The translations under genes and the position numbers were made by a program. A model generated the notes under the pieces. It had not been told where the DNA came from. It saw nothing but the letters and a program-made list of their open reading frames with translations, and did no database searches. From CAZRHH01 sp964599885 (GTDB lineage Bacteria; Chloroflexota; Dehalococcoidia; DSTF01; JACRBR01), in contig CAZRHH010000008.1 of assembly GCA_964599885.1 (NCBI GenBank), positions 22,772 to 86,771 on the forward strand: DNA of 64,000 nucleotides, written 5' to 3'. Shown here piece after piece: positions 1-8,006 of the stretch (positions are counted from its first letter, which is position 1; each line of letters opens with the position of its first letter).

Positions 1-1068
1 CTGACGATCGATCGCCAGATGGATGGCGCGCCGCGCGCGGTCATCGGCGAACGGCGGGCGATCGAGGAGGAAGCGGCTCGCCAGCACGCCGCCGGCGTCC
101 GTTTCTTCGAGCACGATGTCATCGAGATTGGTCTTGCGTTCGAGATCCAGCGCGGCGGGGTCGACGAATCCTGTGGAGTCGACGATACGGCGGGAGAACG
201 CGGCGCGCTGGAACGTGTCCTCTTGCGGCGAGAGGTACGCGTCGTAGCCATCGAGGAATGGACGGCGCCCGCCGGCGCCCAGCGGATCGTCGTCACGCGC
301 GAACCAGAAGGCATTGCGCCGCAGCCGCGCCACGACGCCGGGCTCGAACGCATCGAGGAAGAACGGACCGCTGCCGATCATACCGAGGTCGCCGAAAATC
401 TCGTCGCCAGCGCGATCGACGACCTCACGGGGGATGATCGCCGCGTGCCGGTCGGCGAGCATGCTCTCGAACGATGCCACCTGCGTTTTGAGGCGGATGG
501 TGAGGGTATGAGGGTCCTCGACGTCGATGGTTTCGATCGCGTTCCACGAACTCTGGCGGAAGAACCGCCGCGACGAAGGCGTGTCGCGGCTGAGCTGACG
601 TTCGATGCTGTACCGCACGTCATCAGCGTCGAGGACGCGGCCGGCGGCTTTCGGGAACGCCAGCCTGTGCTTCAGTTCGTTGTGAAACGCGACGCCCGAA
701 CGCAGCTTGATGATGTACGTCAGGTCGTCGGGGTGCTGGATGCTCTCCGCGAGATCGGGCGCGATGACGCCGGATACTTCGTCGGCGTACTGCATCACCT
801 TGCTGAACACGGCCGAGTGGACGTTGACGATCGGACCGAACTGCGTCAGATGCGGGTCGATGGCGTCGTAGAGCGAGGCATCGAAGTTGTACACGCGCAG
901 GATGCCGCCACGCGACGACGGCGGCGTGAGGGAGGGAGACGGCGATGGCTCCGGTGTGCCAGCGACACGCTCGTCGGGATCGCCGCAGCCGACGGCGGCG
1001 GCCGCGACGCCTGTTGCGGCGAGCGCAGCCGTCGTGCGCAACAAGCGGCGGCGCGAGATGCGGCTCAT
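1..1068 (-). CDS. ABC transporter substrate-binding lipoprotein, family 5 (3' end outside window)
   Basis: Read on the minus strand from ATG 1068; 356 codons are visible and the frame runs off the window edge without a stop. The N-terminus has a twin-arginine-like motif (SRRRLLR), a hydrophobic stretch and a lipobox ending AAVGC, so a Tat-exported lipoprotein is likely. A Pro/Ser-rich linker follows, then a body typical of the SBP_bac_5 (oligopeptide/nickel-binding) family: GGILRVYNFD near the start, later DPHLTQFGPIVN and GSGPFFLDAFEPG. It would bind a peptide-like solute outside the membrane for an ABC importer. It starts 76 nt after the topA stop, with no clear ribosome binding site. The substrate cannot be told from sequence. 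Confidence 0.85.
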   Translation of the reverse strand, partial: MSRISRRRLLRTTAALAATGVAAAAVGCGDPDERVAGTPEPSPSPSLTPPSSRGGILRVYNFDASLYDAIDPHLTQFGPIVNVHSAVFSKVMQYADEVSGVIAPDLAESIQHPDDLTYIIKLRSGVAFHNELKHRLAFPKAAGRVLDADDVRYSIERQLSRDTPSSRRFFRQSSWNAIETIDVEDPHTLTIRLKTQVASFESMLADRHAAIIPREVVDRAGDEIFGDLGMIGSGPFFLDAFEPGVVARLRRNAFWFARDDDPLGAGGRRPFLDGYDAYLSPQEDTFQRAAFSRRIVDSTGFVDPAALDLERKTNLDDIVLEETDAGGVLASRFLLDRPPFADDRARRAIHLAIDRQ

Positions 1069-1144
1069 CGGGGCGCGTCCAAGATCATGCGCACGCGAGT
1101 AGCGATTGAGAGTGGGCCGCCGCGTACCGCGCATAGCTGATGCG

Positions 1145-3421
1145 TCACGCTGATACTTTGGACAGCTCCGGCTCGCCGAGCTCGTCGACGGAGCCCTTCC
1201 AGTCGCAGGCGGTGCATTTTGCGTTGCCCTTGCCCGCCATGACGACGAGCGCTTCGCACGTCGGACACGGCTGCGGCAGTGGCCGCGACCAGCTCGTGAA
1301 GTCGCAGTCCGGGTAGTTGGCGCAGGAGTAGAAGATCCGGCCGCGCTTGCTCTTCTTTTCGACGATTTCGCCGGCGTCCTTCGGGCAGGCGACGCCCACC
1401 TTCTTGAGCAGCGGCCGCGAGCCCTTGCACTCCGGATAGCGCGAGCACGCCAGGAACGGGCCGAACCTGCCCCGCTTGACGACCATCGCGGATTCACACT
1501 CGGTGCATCTTTCGTCGCTGACCTGCTGGGCCTGCGCCGCTTCCTCACCAACGGGGCGCGTGGTCTTGCATTCCGGGTAGCCGGTGCAGGCGAGAAACTG
1601 GCCGAACCGGCCCCACTTCTGCACCATCGGCTGGCCGCAGTTTTCGCACTTCTCATCGGTCGCTTGTTCGACGCGCGGGGCATCGGCAGCCGCTTCGAGT
1701 TCTTTCAGCAACGGCGCGTAGAACTCCTGGACGACAGGCGCCCACGGGCGGTCGCCGCTGGCCACTTCGTCGAGTTCGTCCTCCATGCGGGCCGTAAACC
1801 CGGGATCGACGATCCCCGGGAATCGCTCCGACATCATGTCGGCGACGACGAGTCCAAGTTCATCGGGCTTCAGCGCGCGGCCGTCCTTGCGCACGTAGCC
1901 GCGGTCCTGGATCGTCGACATCGTTGGCGCGTACGTGGACGGCCGGCCGATGCCGTTCTCTTCGAGCGCCTTGACCAACGTCGCCTCGGTGTATCGCGGC
2001 GGAGGCTCGGTGAAGTGCTGGCCGGGCTTCACTTCGAGCTTGCGGAGCGCATCGCCAGCGTTCAGCTCGGGCAACGACTTCTCTTCGTCTTCGTCGCCCT
2101 CCGTGTCGCGGCCTTCGATGTACACCTGCCGGAAGCCGGCGAAGCGCATGTGGCTCGCGTTGGCGCGCAGCAGATACGGCGCCGGCTGCGTTGCCACGGA
2201 CGCGTCAATCTCGACGCTCATCTGGTCGAAGATCGCGTCGGCCATCTGCGAGGCGAGCAGACGTTGCCAGATCAGCCCGTACAGCTTTTGCTGATCGTTG
2301 GACAACGACGCCTTCATGCTTGGCGGATCGCGGAACGCAGACGTCGGGCGGATCGCTTCGTGCGCTTCCTGCGCGCCCTTCGATTTCGTCTTGTACGCGC
2401 GCGGCGCCTCCGGCAGGAAGTCGGCGCCATAGCGCTCGCCGATGAACGCACGCGCTTCGTCGCGCGCCACCTGGGCGATGTTCAGTGAATCGGTACGCAT
2501 GTACGTAATGAGGCCAACCTGACCCTCGCCAGGGATGTCGAGTCCTTCGTAGAGCTGTTGCGCGACAGCCATCGTGCGCTTCGCCGAGAAGCCGAAGCGT
2601 CGCGACGCTTCCTGCTGCAGCGTGCTCGTCGTGAACGGCGGCGATGGGCGGCGCAGTTGCTGCTTCTTCTTCACGTCGCGCACGGCGTACGCGGCGCTGT
2701 TCAGGTCGGCGACGATGGAGCCTGCAAGTTCGCCGTTGTTGATCTCGGCTTTCCGCGTGCCGGGCAACCCGGCGAGGCGTGCGGTGAACGCCAGATCATC
2801 GCTATCGGCGGCGCGCGCGACGCGGGCGTCGATGGTCCAGTACTCCTGCGGGATGAACGCTTCGATCTCGCGCTCGCGGTCGACGACCATGCGCAACGCG
2901 ACCGACTGGACGCGCCCCGCGCTCAGCCCGTAGCGGATCTTCTGCCAGAGGAACGGGCTGATCTTGTACCCGACGAGGCGATCCAGCACACGCCGGGCCT
3001 GCTGGGCGTCGACGAGGTGCATGTCGATCTCGCGCGGGTGGTTGAAGGCATCCTTCACCGCGTCGGACGTGATCTCGTGGAACTCGACGCGCTGGTGGGG
3101 CTTTTCACCCAGCTCCATGGCCTTGAGCAGGTGCCAGGAGATCGCTTCGCCCTCGCGGTCGGGGTCAGTGGCGAGGTACACGGTAGCGGCCTTCTTCGCC
3201 GCTTCCTTGAGCTTCTTGACGATGTCCTCTTTATCTTTGGGAACGATGTACTTCGGTTCGAAGTCGTTCTCGACATTCACGCCGAGGCCCGACTTCGGCA
3301 GGTCGCGCACGTGTCCGACAGACGCCTGCACGTCGTATTCCTTGCCGAGTATGTTGGATAGCGTCCGTGCCTTTGCCGGTGATTCGACGATCACCAGGCT
3401 CCTTGTTTTCGCCTTTGCCAT
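1145..3421 (-). CDS. topA: DNA topoisomerase I (type IA)
   Basis: A 758-residue protein that relaxes negatively supercoiled DNA through a transient 5'-phosphotyrosine link. The Toprim domain is at the N-terminus, with VESPAKA (Glu13) and the acidic motif DPDREGE (residues 86-92). The catalytic tyrosine is Y307 in LITYMRTDS. The last ~170 residues hold four cysteine zinc-ribbon modules (CENC..CTGYPEC, CTEC..CSRYPEC, CPKD..CANYPDC, CPTC..CTAC). The start is supported by an AGGAG motif 5 nt before ATG. A possible -10 (TATACA, 3464-3459 on the minus strand) lies about 40 nt upstream. dprA precedes it in the same direction, a common bacterial pairing, but a 570-nt gap separates them. Confidence 0.98.
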   Translation of the reverse strand: MAKAKTRSLVIVESPAKARTLSNILGKEYDVQASVGHVRDLPKSGLGVNVENDFEPKYIVPKDKEDIVKKLKEAAKKAATVYLATDPDREGEAISWHLLKAMELGEKPHQRVEFHEITSDAVKDAFNHPREIDMHLVDAQQARRVLDRLVGYKISPFLWQKIRYGLSAGRVQSVALRMVVDREREIEAFIPQEYWTIDARVARAADSDDLAFTARLAGLPGTRKAEINNGELAGSIVADLNSAAYAVRDVKKKQQLRRPSPPFTTSTLQQEASRRFGFSAKRTMAVAQQLYEGLDIPGEGQVGLITYMRTDSLNIAQVARDEARAFIGERYGADFLPEAPRAYKTKSKGAQEAHEAIRPTSAFRDPPSMKASLSNDQQKLYGLIWQRLLASQMADAIFDQMSVEIDASVATQPAPYLLRANASHMRFAGFRQVYIEGRDTEGDEDEEKSLPELNAGDALRKLEVKPGQHFTEPPPRYTEATLVKALEENGIGRPSTYAPTMSTIQDRGYVRKDGRALKPDELGLVVADMMSERFPGIVDPGFTARMEDELDEVASGDRPWAPVVQEFYAPLLKELEAAADAPRVEQATDEKCENCGQPMVQKWGRFGQFLACTGYPECKTTRPVGEEAAQAQQVSDERCTECESAMVVKRGRFGPFLACSRYPECKGSRPLLKKVGVACPKDAGEIVEKKSKRGRIFYSCANYPDCDFTSWSRPLPQPCPTCEALVVMAGKGNAKCTACDWKGSVDELGEPELSKVSA

Positions 3422-3693
3422 AGTCTCCTGTCACTTCCCGCTGTCCGCGGCCCGGTTGTGTATACCCGAGCGATCCACGTCACAACAGGTATTCGGCCTA
3501 TACGCACCCTCGCTGCACCCGAGTTCCCCCGCCAGCCCGGGACTTCCAGCCTGACGCAGGGCGCCCGTTCGCAGCCAGTCGCTTTTGAGCGTAGCAGAAT
3601 TGTCAAGTGGCGCCCGCGGAACGGACTCCAGCTTCGTACGCCGTCCGAGATTGGCGTCCCTTCCCGATTCCAGTAGCATGGAAAACGAGTCCG

Positions 3694-3710
3694 CCAGGCA
3701 TCCTGCCTGG
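3694..3710. repeat. Short perfect hairpin (REP-like)
   Basis: CCAGGCA, three-base loop, TGCCTGG. It is one of several G+C-rich intergenic hairpins in this window and lies between dprA and topA. Confidence 0.5.
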
Positions 3711-3798
3711 GCGTTCCGGTCGAAATGAGGGCGGTTGAGGGGGTCAGGCCGGTTCACGGCATGACACGGAGGGGCGATCATCGAAACTGGAACGCGCG

Positions 3799-3814
3799 TC
3801 CGGCTGAAGCCGGA
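3799..3814. repeat. Short perfect hairpin (REP-like)
   Basis: TCCGGCTGAAGCCGGA, a 7-bp stem around GA, followed on the plus strand by an A+T-rich stretch. The GGCTGAAGCC core matches the other REP-like hairpins of the window. It lacks the TAC tail that most of them have. Confidence 0.5.
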
Positions 3815-3991
3815 ACTCTTTAATTATAGCCGACCACACCTGCTCTTTCACGCCCGCCAGGCGGACGTTGGCGTGGTCTCGCCGCCATCGAAGCAGTCAC
3901 CGGCGATGGCGCGCCTGTACACGATCGTCCATTTCGAGCAGTGCGGTCACGACCACCGCGTACTGGCCGACGAGATCGAACGGGTGACGGA

Positions 3992-5110
3992 CTAGCGCAC
4001 GGCCGCGGGCGCTGCGGTAACGCCCGTCCGCACGTAGTTCATCCGGCCGACCTGCTTTACGAGCCCCTTCAGCTCCAGCATGGCGAGCGTGCTCGTCACC
4101 GTCGCGATCGGCAACCCGCTTGTACGGCGCACCTCATCGATGTGCGCGGGCTGCGCGCCGAGCAGCCTCAGTAGCGTGTGCTCGGTATCGTCCGCTGGTA
4201 CCAGTTCCGTCATCTCGATCTGGTGCGAGGCCATGCTCAGGTTGAGTTCCTCGAGTACGTCCTGCACGTCCAGGGTCAGTTTGGCCTCGCCATCCTGGAT
4301 CAGTTTGTTCGTGCCGCGCGAGTTCGGCGAGTAGATGCTGCCCGGAATCGCGAAGACCTCCCGATTCTGTTCGAGCGCCTGCCTGGCCGTGATGAGCGCG
4401 CCGCTCTTTATGTCACCTTCGATCACCAGCACGCCGAGCGAGATGCCGCTGAGAATGCGGTTCCGGCGCGGGAAGAATTCGCTGCGGGGCTGTGTACCGA
4501 TGGCGTAATCGCTGATCAGCGCGCCGCGCTCCACGATCTGGTCGGCGAGACGCTTGTGTTCCGGGGGATAGACCATGTCGAGGCCGCACGCCAGTACAGC
4601 GATGGTGCGCCCACCAGCGTCGAGGGCAGCCCGGTGGCTGATCGCATCGACGCCACGCGCGAGGCCGCTGACGACGGTGACGCGGTTCGAAGCGAGGCCG
4701 CGCGACATCTCCTCGGCCGCTTGCCGACCGTAGACGCTGACGCGGCGCGTACCGACGACGGCAACGCCCCACTCATCGGCCGGGGTCAGCGATCCGCGGA
4801 CGTAGAGGACTGGCGGCCTATCGTAGATTTCACGGAGCTGCCGCGGATATGGCTCGTCGTGCCAGGTGATCGCCTGGACGCCATGACGGTGCAGTAGTTC
4901 AAGCTCATCATCGGGATGAACCTTCTCACGCGCAGCGACGATCGTCTTCACCGTGCCGGCATCGAGGCCGGCGGCGCGCAGGTCGGCTGGCCCGGCGCGC
5001 CAGGCGTGCTCGAGCGTTGTAAAGTGTTCCTCGAGCTGTGCCACGCGGACGCGGCCGACGCGCGGGACGCGGCTAAAGGCGATCCAGTACTTACGTTCTA
5101 CTTCGTCCAT
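3992..5110 (-). CDS. dprA: DNA-processing protein A (DprA/Smf)
   Basis: DprA binds incoming single-stranded DNA during natural transformation and loads RecA. The frame is open further upstream, but I place the start at ATG 5110 (MDEVERKYW), giving 372 residues, the usual family length. The extra upstream codons look non-coding, and a -10 element sits 6 nt before this ATG. The extended Rossmann fold shows VVGTRRVSVYG, SGLARGVDAISH and FPRRNRILSGIS. A DML1-like winged helix follows in the last ~60 residues. Its stop overlaps a TAG on the opposite strand. With comEC at 47.4-49.7 kb, two transformation genes are present in the window. Confidence 0.96.
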   Translation of the reverse strand: MDEVERKYWIAFSRVPRVGRVRVAQLEEHFTTLEHAWRAGPADLRAAGLDAGTVKTIVAAREKVHPDDELELLHRHGVQAITWHDEPYPRQLREIYDRPPVLYVRGSLTPADEWGVAVVGTRRVSVYGRQAAEEMSRGLASNRVTVVSGLARGVDAISHRAALDAGGRTIAVLACGLDMVYPPEHKRLADQIVERGALISDYAIGTQPRSEFFPRRNRILSGISLGVLVIEGDIKSGALITARQALEQNREVFAIPGSIYSPNSRGTNKLIQDGEAKLTLDVQDVLEELNLSMASHQIEMTELVPADDTEHTLLRLLGAQPAHIDEVRRTSGLPIATVTSTLAMLELKGLVKQVGRMNYVRTGVTAAPAAVR

Positions 5111-5116
5111 CAGGCT

Positions 5117-5122
5117 ATTGTA
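5117..5122 (-). promoter_or_regulatory. -10 element for leaderless dprA transcript
   Basis: TACAAT on the minus strand, separated from the dprA ATG (5110) by six bases (AGCCTG). There is no ribosome binding site. This spacing would place the transcription start at or next to the start codon. No convincing -35 is seen. Confidence 0.55.
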
Positions 5123-5316
5123 GTGGCTGCGCGCCAGAATGCTAGTCGGGCGCTGGACATGTTGGGCCGTGTAGCCGCTATGATTTGCTCGCGTTCCCCT
5201 CGTCGTCCCGTAGTACATCTCGCGGCGACGGTTGATTTTCCGCGCTGCTACCGTCAACATGCTGATCTCGCGGCTCGGCCAATGTCTTATGTTGGGGGAC
5301 AGAAGGGGTTCACACT

Positions 5317-6387
5317 TTGTTTCGACTTTCAGGATTCCGGCACGCAACCTTTAGACGAGGCGCGGGTCTCGCATTAGCCGCGGTAGCTATTGCACTGTCG
5401 TTCGTTGCCGGCATGGATGAGCGTACGGCGTCAGCGGCCAACTGCTCGGAGCTGCCGTGCCTGCGCGTCGATGCGGTGCCGGGCGGCGGCGTGGACGAGA
5501 CTGCATCGGTCGCCGGGACGTTTTCGGCGGACATTGTGCTCGAAGGCACTGGCGGCACCGTCGCCTCGTTTCAGTTCGTACTGCAATACAACCCGAACGT
5601 CGTGAGCGCGGTGACGCCGACATCGGTTGTGCCGGGCGGCTGGGATTGCTCGCTGTCCGCCCCATCAGCGCGTCTGCCCGAGGACAGCGGGTACGCCGAT
5701 GGCGATCCTGCGACGGCGGAGGCGTATCTTGCGTGCTTCAAATTGGATAACGGTGCAGCGAATGCGCCGGACGGTGTGATCGGACGCGTGAGCTTCTTCG
5801 TGGTCGGTTCCGGCAGTTCGAACCTGCGCTTGATGGAGCTTCTTGTCGCGGACGACGACGGAGTCGATCTCATACATTGCAGCGAAGACGTGCCGCTCGG
5901 ATCCTGCACGAACGCCGCGGTGTCGACGGGTGGTGCGCCACCGCCACCACCCCCGCCGCCTCCTGGTGGCGGCAACACATGCACAGTCGCGATCGCGCTC
6001 GATGGCGAGACGGTGCTGTGTACTGACGGTTCGCGCGTGCGCTTCATCGGTGTCGGTTCGCCGCTCGGCGCGGACGCGGGCGCCGCCTGGGCGACGGCCG
6101 TGACGCAGTGGTTCCTCGCAGGCAAGACGATCACCGTGCAGACGGACGGGCAGCCGGTCGATCAGTTTGGCAGCCGCTGGGCGTATGCGCTGCTCATCGG
6201 CAGTGACAGCAACGAGTACAACATTTCGGCGCTGCTGATCTTCGTCGGCATGGCGCGGCACATTCCAGACGGTGTCAACAACCTGCACAACGACTGGTTC
6301 AGCGCGGCGCAGAACTGGGCGCGTACCGCGTGCTGGAACATGTGGGATGGCGGCAACCCGTGGGGGGCAGAGGCCGGCTGCTTCTAG
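5317..6387 (+). CDS. Secreted protein: cohesin-like domain plus degenerate thermonuclease-like domain
   Basis: A 356-residue protein starting at TTG 5317, supported by AGAAGGGG about 8 nt upstream. A signal peptide ends near ...TASA (residue 40). Residues ~50-185 resemble a cohesin-type beta-sandwich (SADIVLEG, FQFVLQYNPNVV, GVIGRVSFFV). A run of nine prolines (~208-216) then links to residues ~220-345, which align with the staphylococcal-nuclease fold (ALDGETV, VRFIGVGSP, LAGKTITVQ, DQFGSRWAY, FVGMARH). Residues expected for catalysis look lost: the D-T-P-E motif reads G-S-P-L, and the second catalytic arginine is displaced by one position. It is probably extracellular. Its role is unknown; the C-terminal domain may bind rather than cut. 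Confidence 0.7.
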   Translation: MFRLSGFRHATFRRGAGLALAAVAIALSFVAGMDERTASAANCSELPCLRVDAVPGGGVDETASVAGTFSADIVLEGTGGTVASFQFVLQYNPNVVSAVTPTSVVPGGWDCSLSAPSARLPEDSGYADGDPATAEAYLACFKLDNGAANAPDGVIGRVSFFVVGSGSSNLRLMELLVADDDGVDLIHCSEDVPLGSCTNAAVSTGGAPPPPPPPPPGGGNTCTVAIALDGETVLCTDGSRVRFIGVGSPLGADAGAAWATAVTQWFLAGKTITVQTDGQPVDQFGSRWAYALLIGSDSNEYNISALLIFVGMARHIPDGVNNLHNDWFSAAQNWARTACWNMWDGGNPWGAEAGCF

Positions 6388-6413
6388 CGCATCAACACTG
6401 CGGAGTAACAGAC

Positions 6414-6448
6414 GGCGGCGTCAAGTTGGCGCCGCCCTTTCCTTTTCC
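6414..6448 (+). terminator. Rho-independent terminator
   Basis: GGCGGCG, nine-base loop, CGCCGCC, followed by a pyrimidine tract (CTTTCCTTTTCC). It sits 27 nt after the stop codon of the secreted cohesin-like gene. Confidence 0.65.
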
Positions 6449-6573
6449 GGTGTGCGACTCCCGCGTCTCTCGATGCTGACGGCAAATCAAGCCGATGACG
6501 CTGACCGATCGGGACGGAGATAGGGTTGCGCCCCATAGTCGGTGGAGCTCTGCGCGTCGGCGTTCGCACCAGC

Positions 6574-6597
6574 GCGGCGGAGATGAAGCTCCGCCGC
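6574..6597. repeat. REP-like hairpin with CATTCG tail
   Basis: GCGGCGGAG, six-base loop ATGAAG, CTCCGCCGC. The following bases ACATTCG match the bases after the hairpin at 22445-22462. It is the first of a pair with the element at 6646. Confidence 0.6.
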
Positions 6598-6645
6598 ACA
6601 TTCGATTCGTGCTGGACTCGCGGGTGTGTCGTCGGAACAACGCGC

Positions 6646-6670
6646 GCGCGGGCTGAAAGCCCGCGCTACG
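6646..6670. repeat. REP-like hairpin with TACG tail
   Basis: GCGCGGGCT, loop GAA, AGCCCGCGC, then TACG. The 9-bp stem and the TACG tail are identical to the element at 18655; only the loop differs (GAA versus AAA). Confidence 0.7.
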
Positions 6671-6716
6671 GTGCGCTTATGGGGCGCCCGCAGCGACGGG
6701 AGAAGCGCGAGATCAC

Positions 6717-8006
6717 CTACGTCGTGACGACGGGTTCGTCGCTTTCGACGAACTTGCGGGCACGTACTTTCTTGATGCGCCGGCCGAGCACGCTCAGCAC
6801 GCGCAGTGTCAACCCGTCGACGCGGACCTCATCGCCCGCAACGGGCACCTTGCCGAGATGGTGGTAGACGAAACCGCCGACGGTGTCGTAATCCTCGTCG
6901 TCGTCTGTTTCGAAGCCGAACAGTTCGGATAGCGCATCGATGCTGACGCGCGCATCGAGAATCGCTTCCGTCTCGTTGACGCGCTCGATCGGCGTCTCTT
7001 CGCGGTCGTATTCGTCCTGAATCTCGCCGACGATCTCTTCGAGCAGATCTTCGATGGTGACGAGGCCGGCAGTGCCGCCGTACTCATCGACGACGATGGC
7101 GATATGGACCTTGCTGCGCCGCAGTTCGGCGAGCAACTCGTCGACACGCTTGGACTCCGGAATGAAGTACGGCGGCCGCGCGATGTCGCGCAATGCCGGG
7201 CGGCGCGACTCGGTGACGCAGCGCAGGAGATCCTTCGCATACACGATGCCGATCACGTTGTCGATCGTCTCGTCGTACAGCGGTATGCGGCTGAACCCCT
7301 TGTCGACGATCAGCCTCAGCGCATCGTCGATGGTGTCGGTGACTTCGAGCGCCACAAGGTCGATCCGCGGCGCCATGATTTCGCGGGCGGTGGTCTCGTC
7401 CAGGCCAATGATGCCCTGGATCATCTGGCGTTCGTCTTCTTCGATCTCGCCGCCGTCGGTCTCGATCTCCGCACGGCGGAGGAGCTCTTCGGTCTCGTCC
7501 TCTTCGTCCTCATCTTCGGCGCCGACGACGGTGCGCAGGCTGCGGTCGATCGCCCAGGCGACCGGCCCGAAGATGGCGCGAAAGACGCGAATCACGCTGA
7601 CGAGGCGCAAGCCCCACTCTTCGGGATTCCTGGACACGATGAGTCGCGGCAGTGCGTCGAGCGCGGCGAGCAGGATGACAGCGCTTGCCGCGACAACGAA
7701 CAACGTGCCCCAGGAATCGCCGGTCGTGCGCGCTATGAGAAACAGGAGCAGCGCCGCGGCGAGTACGACGGCAAGTGTGCGCACGATCGCCAGCACCGCG
7801 AGCACCGATGTGCGCTCGTCCGCGTAGTTGTGGAGCAATTGCGCACGCTGTGAACCCTTGTTCGCGAGCGAGCGCAACCGCACACGGCTCGCGGCCGACA
7901 CGCTTGCTTCGGCGGCCGCGACGATGACGAGCAGCAGCAACGCCGCAGCGATGAAGATGGCGCCGATGATACTGTCGCTATTCAGAGCTGGATTCCCCCC
8001 GTTCAC
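6717..8006 (-). CDS. CNNM/CorC-HlyC family membrane protein with CBS domains
   Basis: A 429-residue protein. Three hydrophobic segments lie in the first ~135 residues (the DUF21/CNNM-like transmembrane part), followed by an acidic linker. A CBS pair covers ~215-335 (MAPRIDLVALEV, FSRIPLYDETIDNVIGIVY, VDEYGGTAGLVTIEDLLEEIVGEI). A CorC_HlyC domain fills the C-terminal ~80 residues. Family members are linked to Mg2+/Co2+ efflux, and older annotations call them hemolysins. The start overlaps the last 29 nt of glmU, so the two are probably co-transcribed. The DUF21 part is short and weakly conserved, so transport activity is uncertain. Confidence 0.85.
   Translation of the reverse strand: MNGGNPALNSDSIIGAIFIAAALLLLVIVAAAEASVSAASRVRLRSLANKGSQRAQLLHNYADERTSVLAVLAIVRTLAVVLAAALLLFLIARTTGDSWGTLFVVAASAVILLAALDALPRLIVSRNPEEWGLRLVSVIRVFRAIFGPVAWAIDRSLRTVVGAEDEDEEDETEELLRRAEIETDGGEIEEDERQMIQGIIGLDETTAREIMAPRIDLVALEVTDTIDDALRLIVDKGFSRIPLYDETIDNVIGIVYAKDLLRCVTESRRPALRDIARPPYFIPESKRVDELLAELRRSKVHIAIVVDEYGGTAGLVTIEDLLEEIVGEIQDEYDREETPIERVNETEAILDARVSIDALSELFGFETDDDEDYDTVGGFVYHHLGKVPVAGDEVRVDGLTLRVLSVLGRRIKKVRARKFVESDEPVVTT

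Larger units (their letters stand above)
3422..3991. other. 570-nt intergenic region between dprA and topA
   Basis: No gene with coding character is seen. The region carries a possible topA -10 element near its low-coordinate end and two short perfect hairpins (3694-3710 and 3799-3814). A T/A-rich patch follows the second. A tiny frame of 29 codons (3906-3995, plus strand) ends at a TAG that overlaps the dprA stop on the other strand; I see no support for it being a gene. Confidence 0.6.
6388..6716. other. 329-nt intergenic region with terminator and two REP-like hairpins
   Basis: This lies between the 3' ends of two convergent genes. It contains a terminator-like hairpin just after the secreted-protein gene and two G+C-rich hairpins about 50 nt apart. 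No coding sequence is recognised. Confidence 0.7.

Noticed and set aside
19..1140. Long plus-strand frame at the window start
   Set aside because: It is antisense to a convincing family-5 binding lipoprotein with Tat motif and lipobox on the minus strand; the plus frame has no domain and arises from high G+C content.
3431..3781. 116-codon minus-strand frame between dprA and topA
   Set aside because: Composition is not coding-like, it has no ribosome binding site, and it spans a hairpin repeat.
3906..3995. 29-codon plus-strand frame whose TAG overlaps the dprA stop
   Set aside because: Too short, with no upstream signals and no recognisable motif; listed only as part of the intergenic region.
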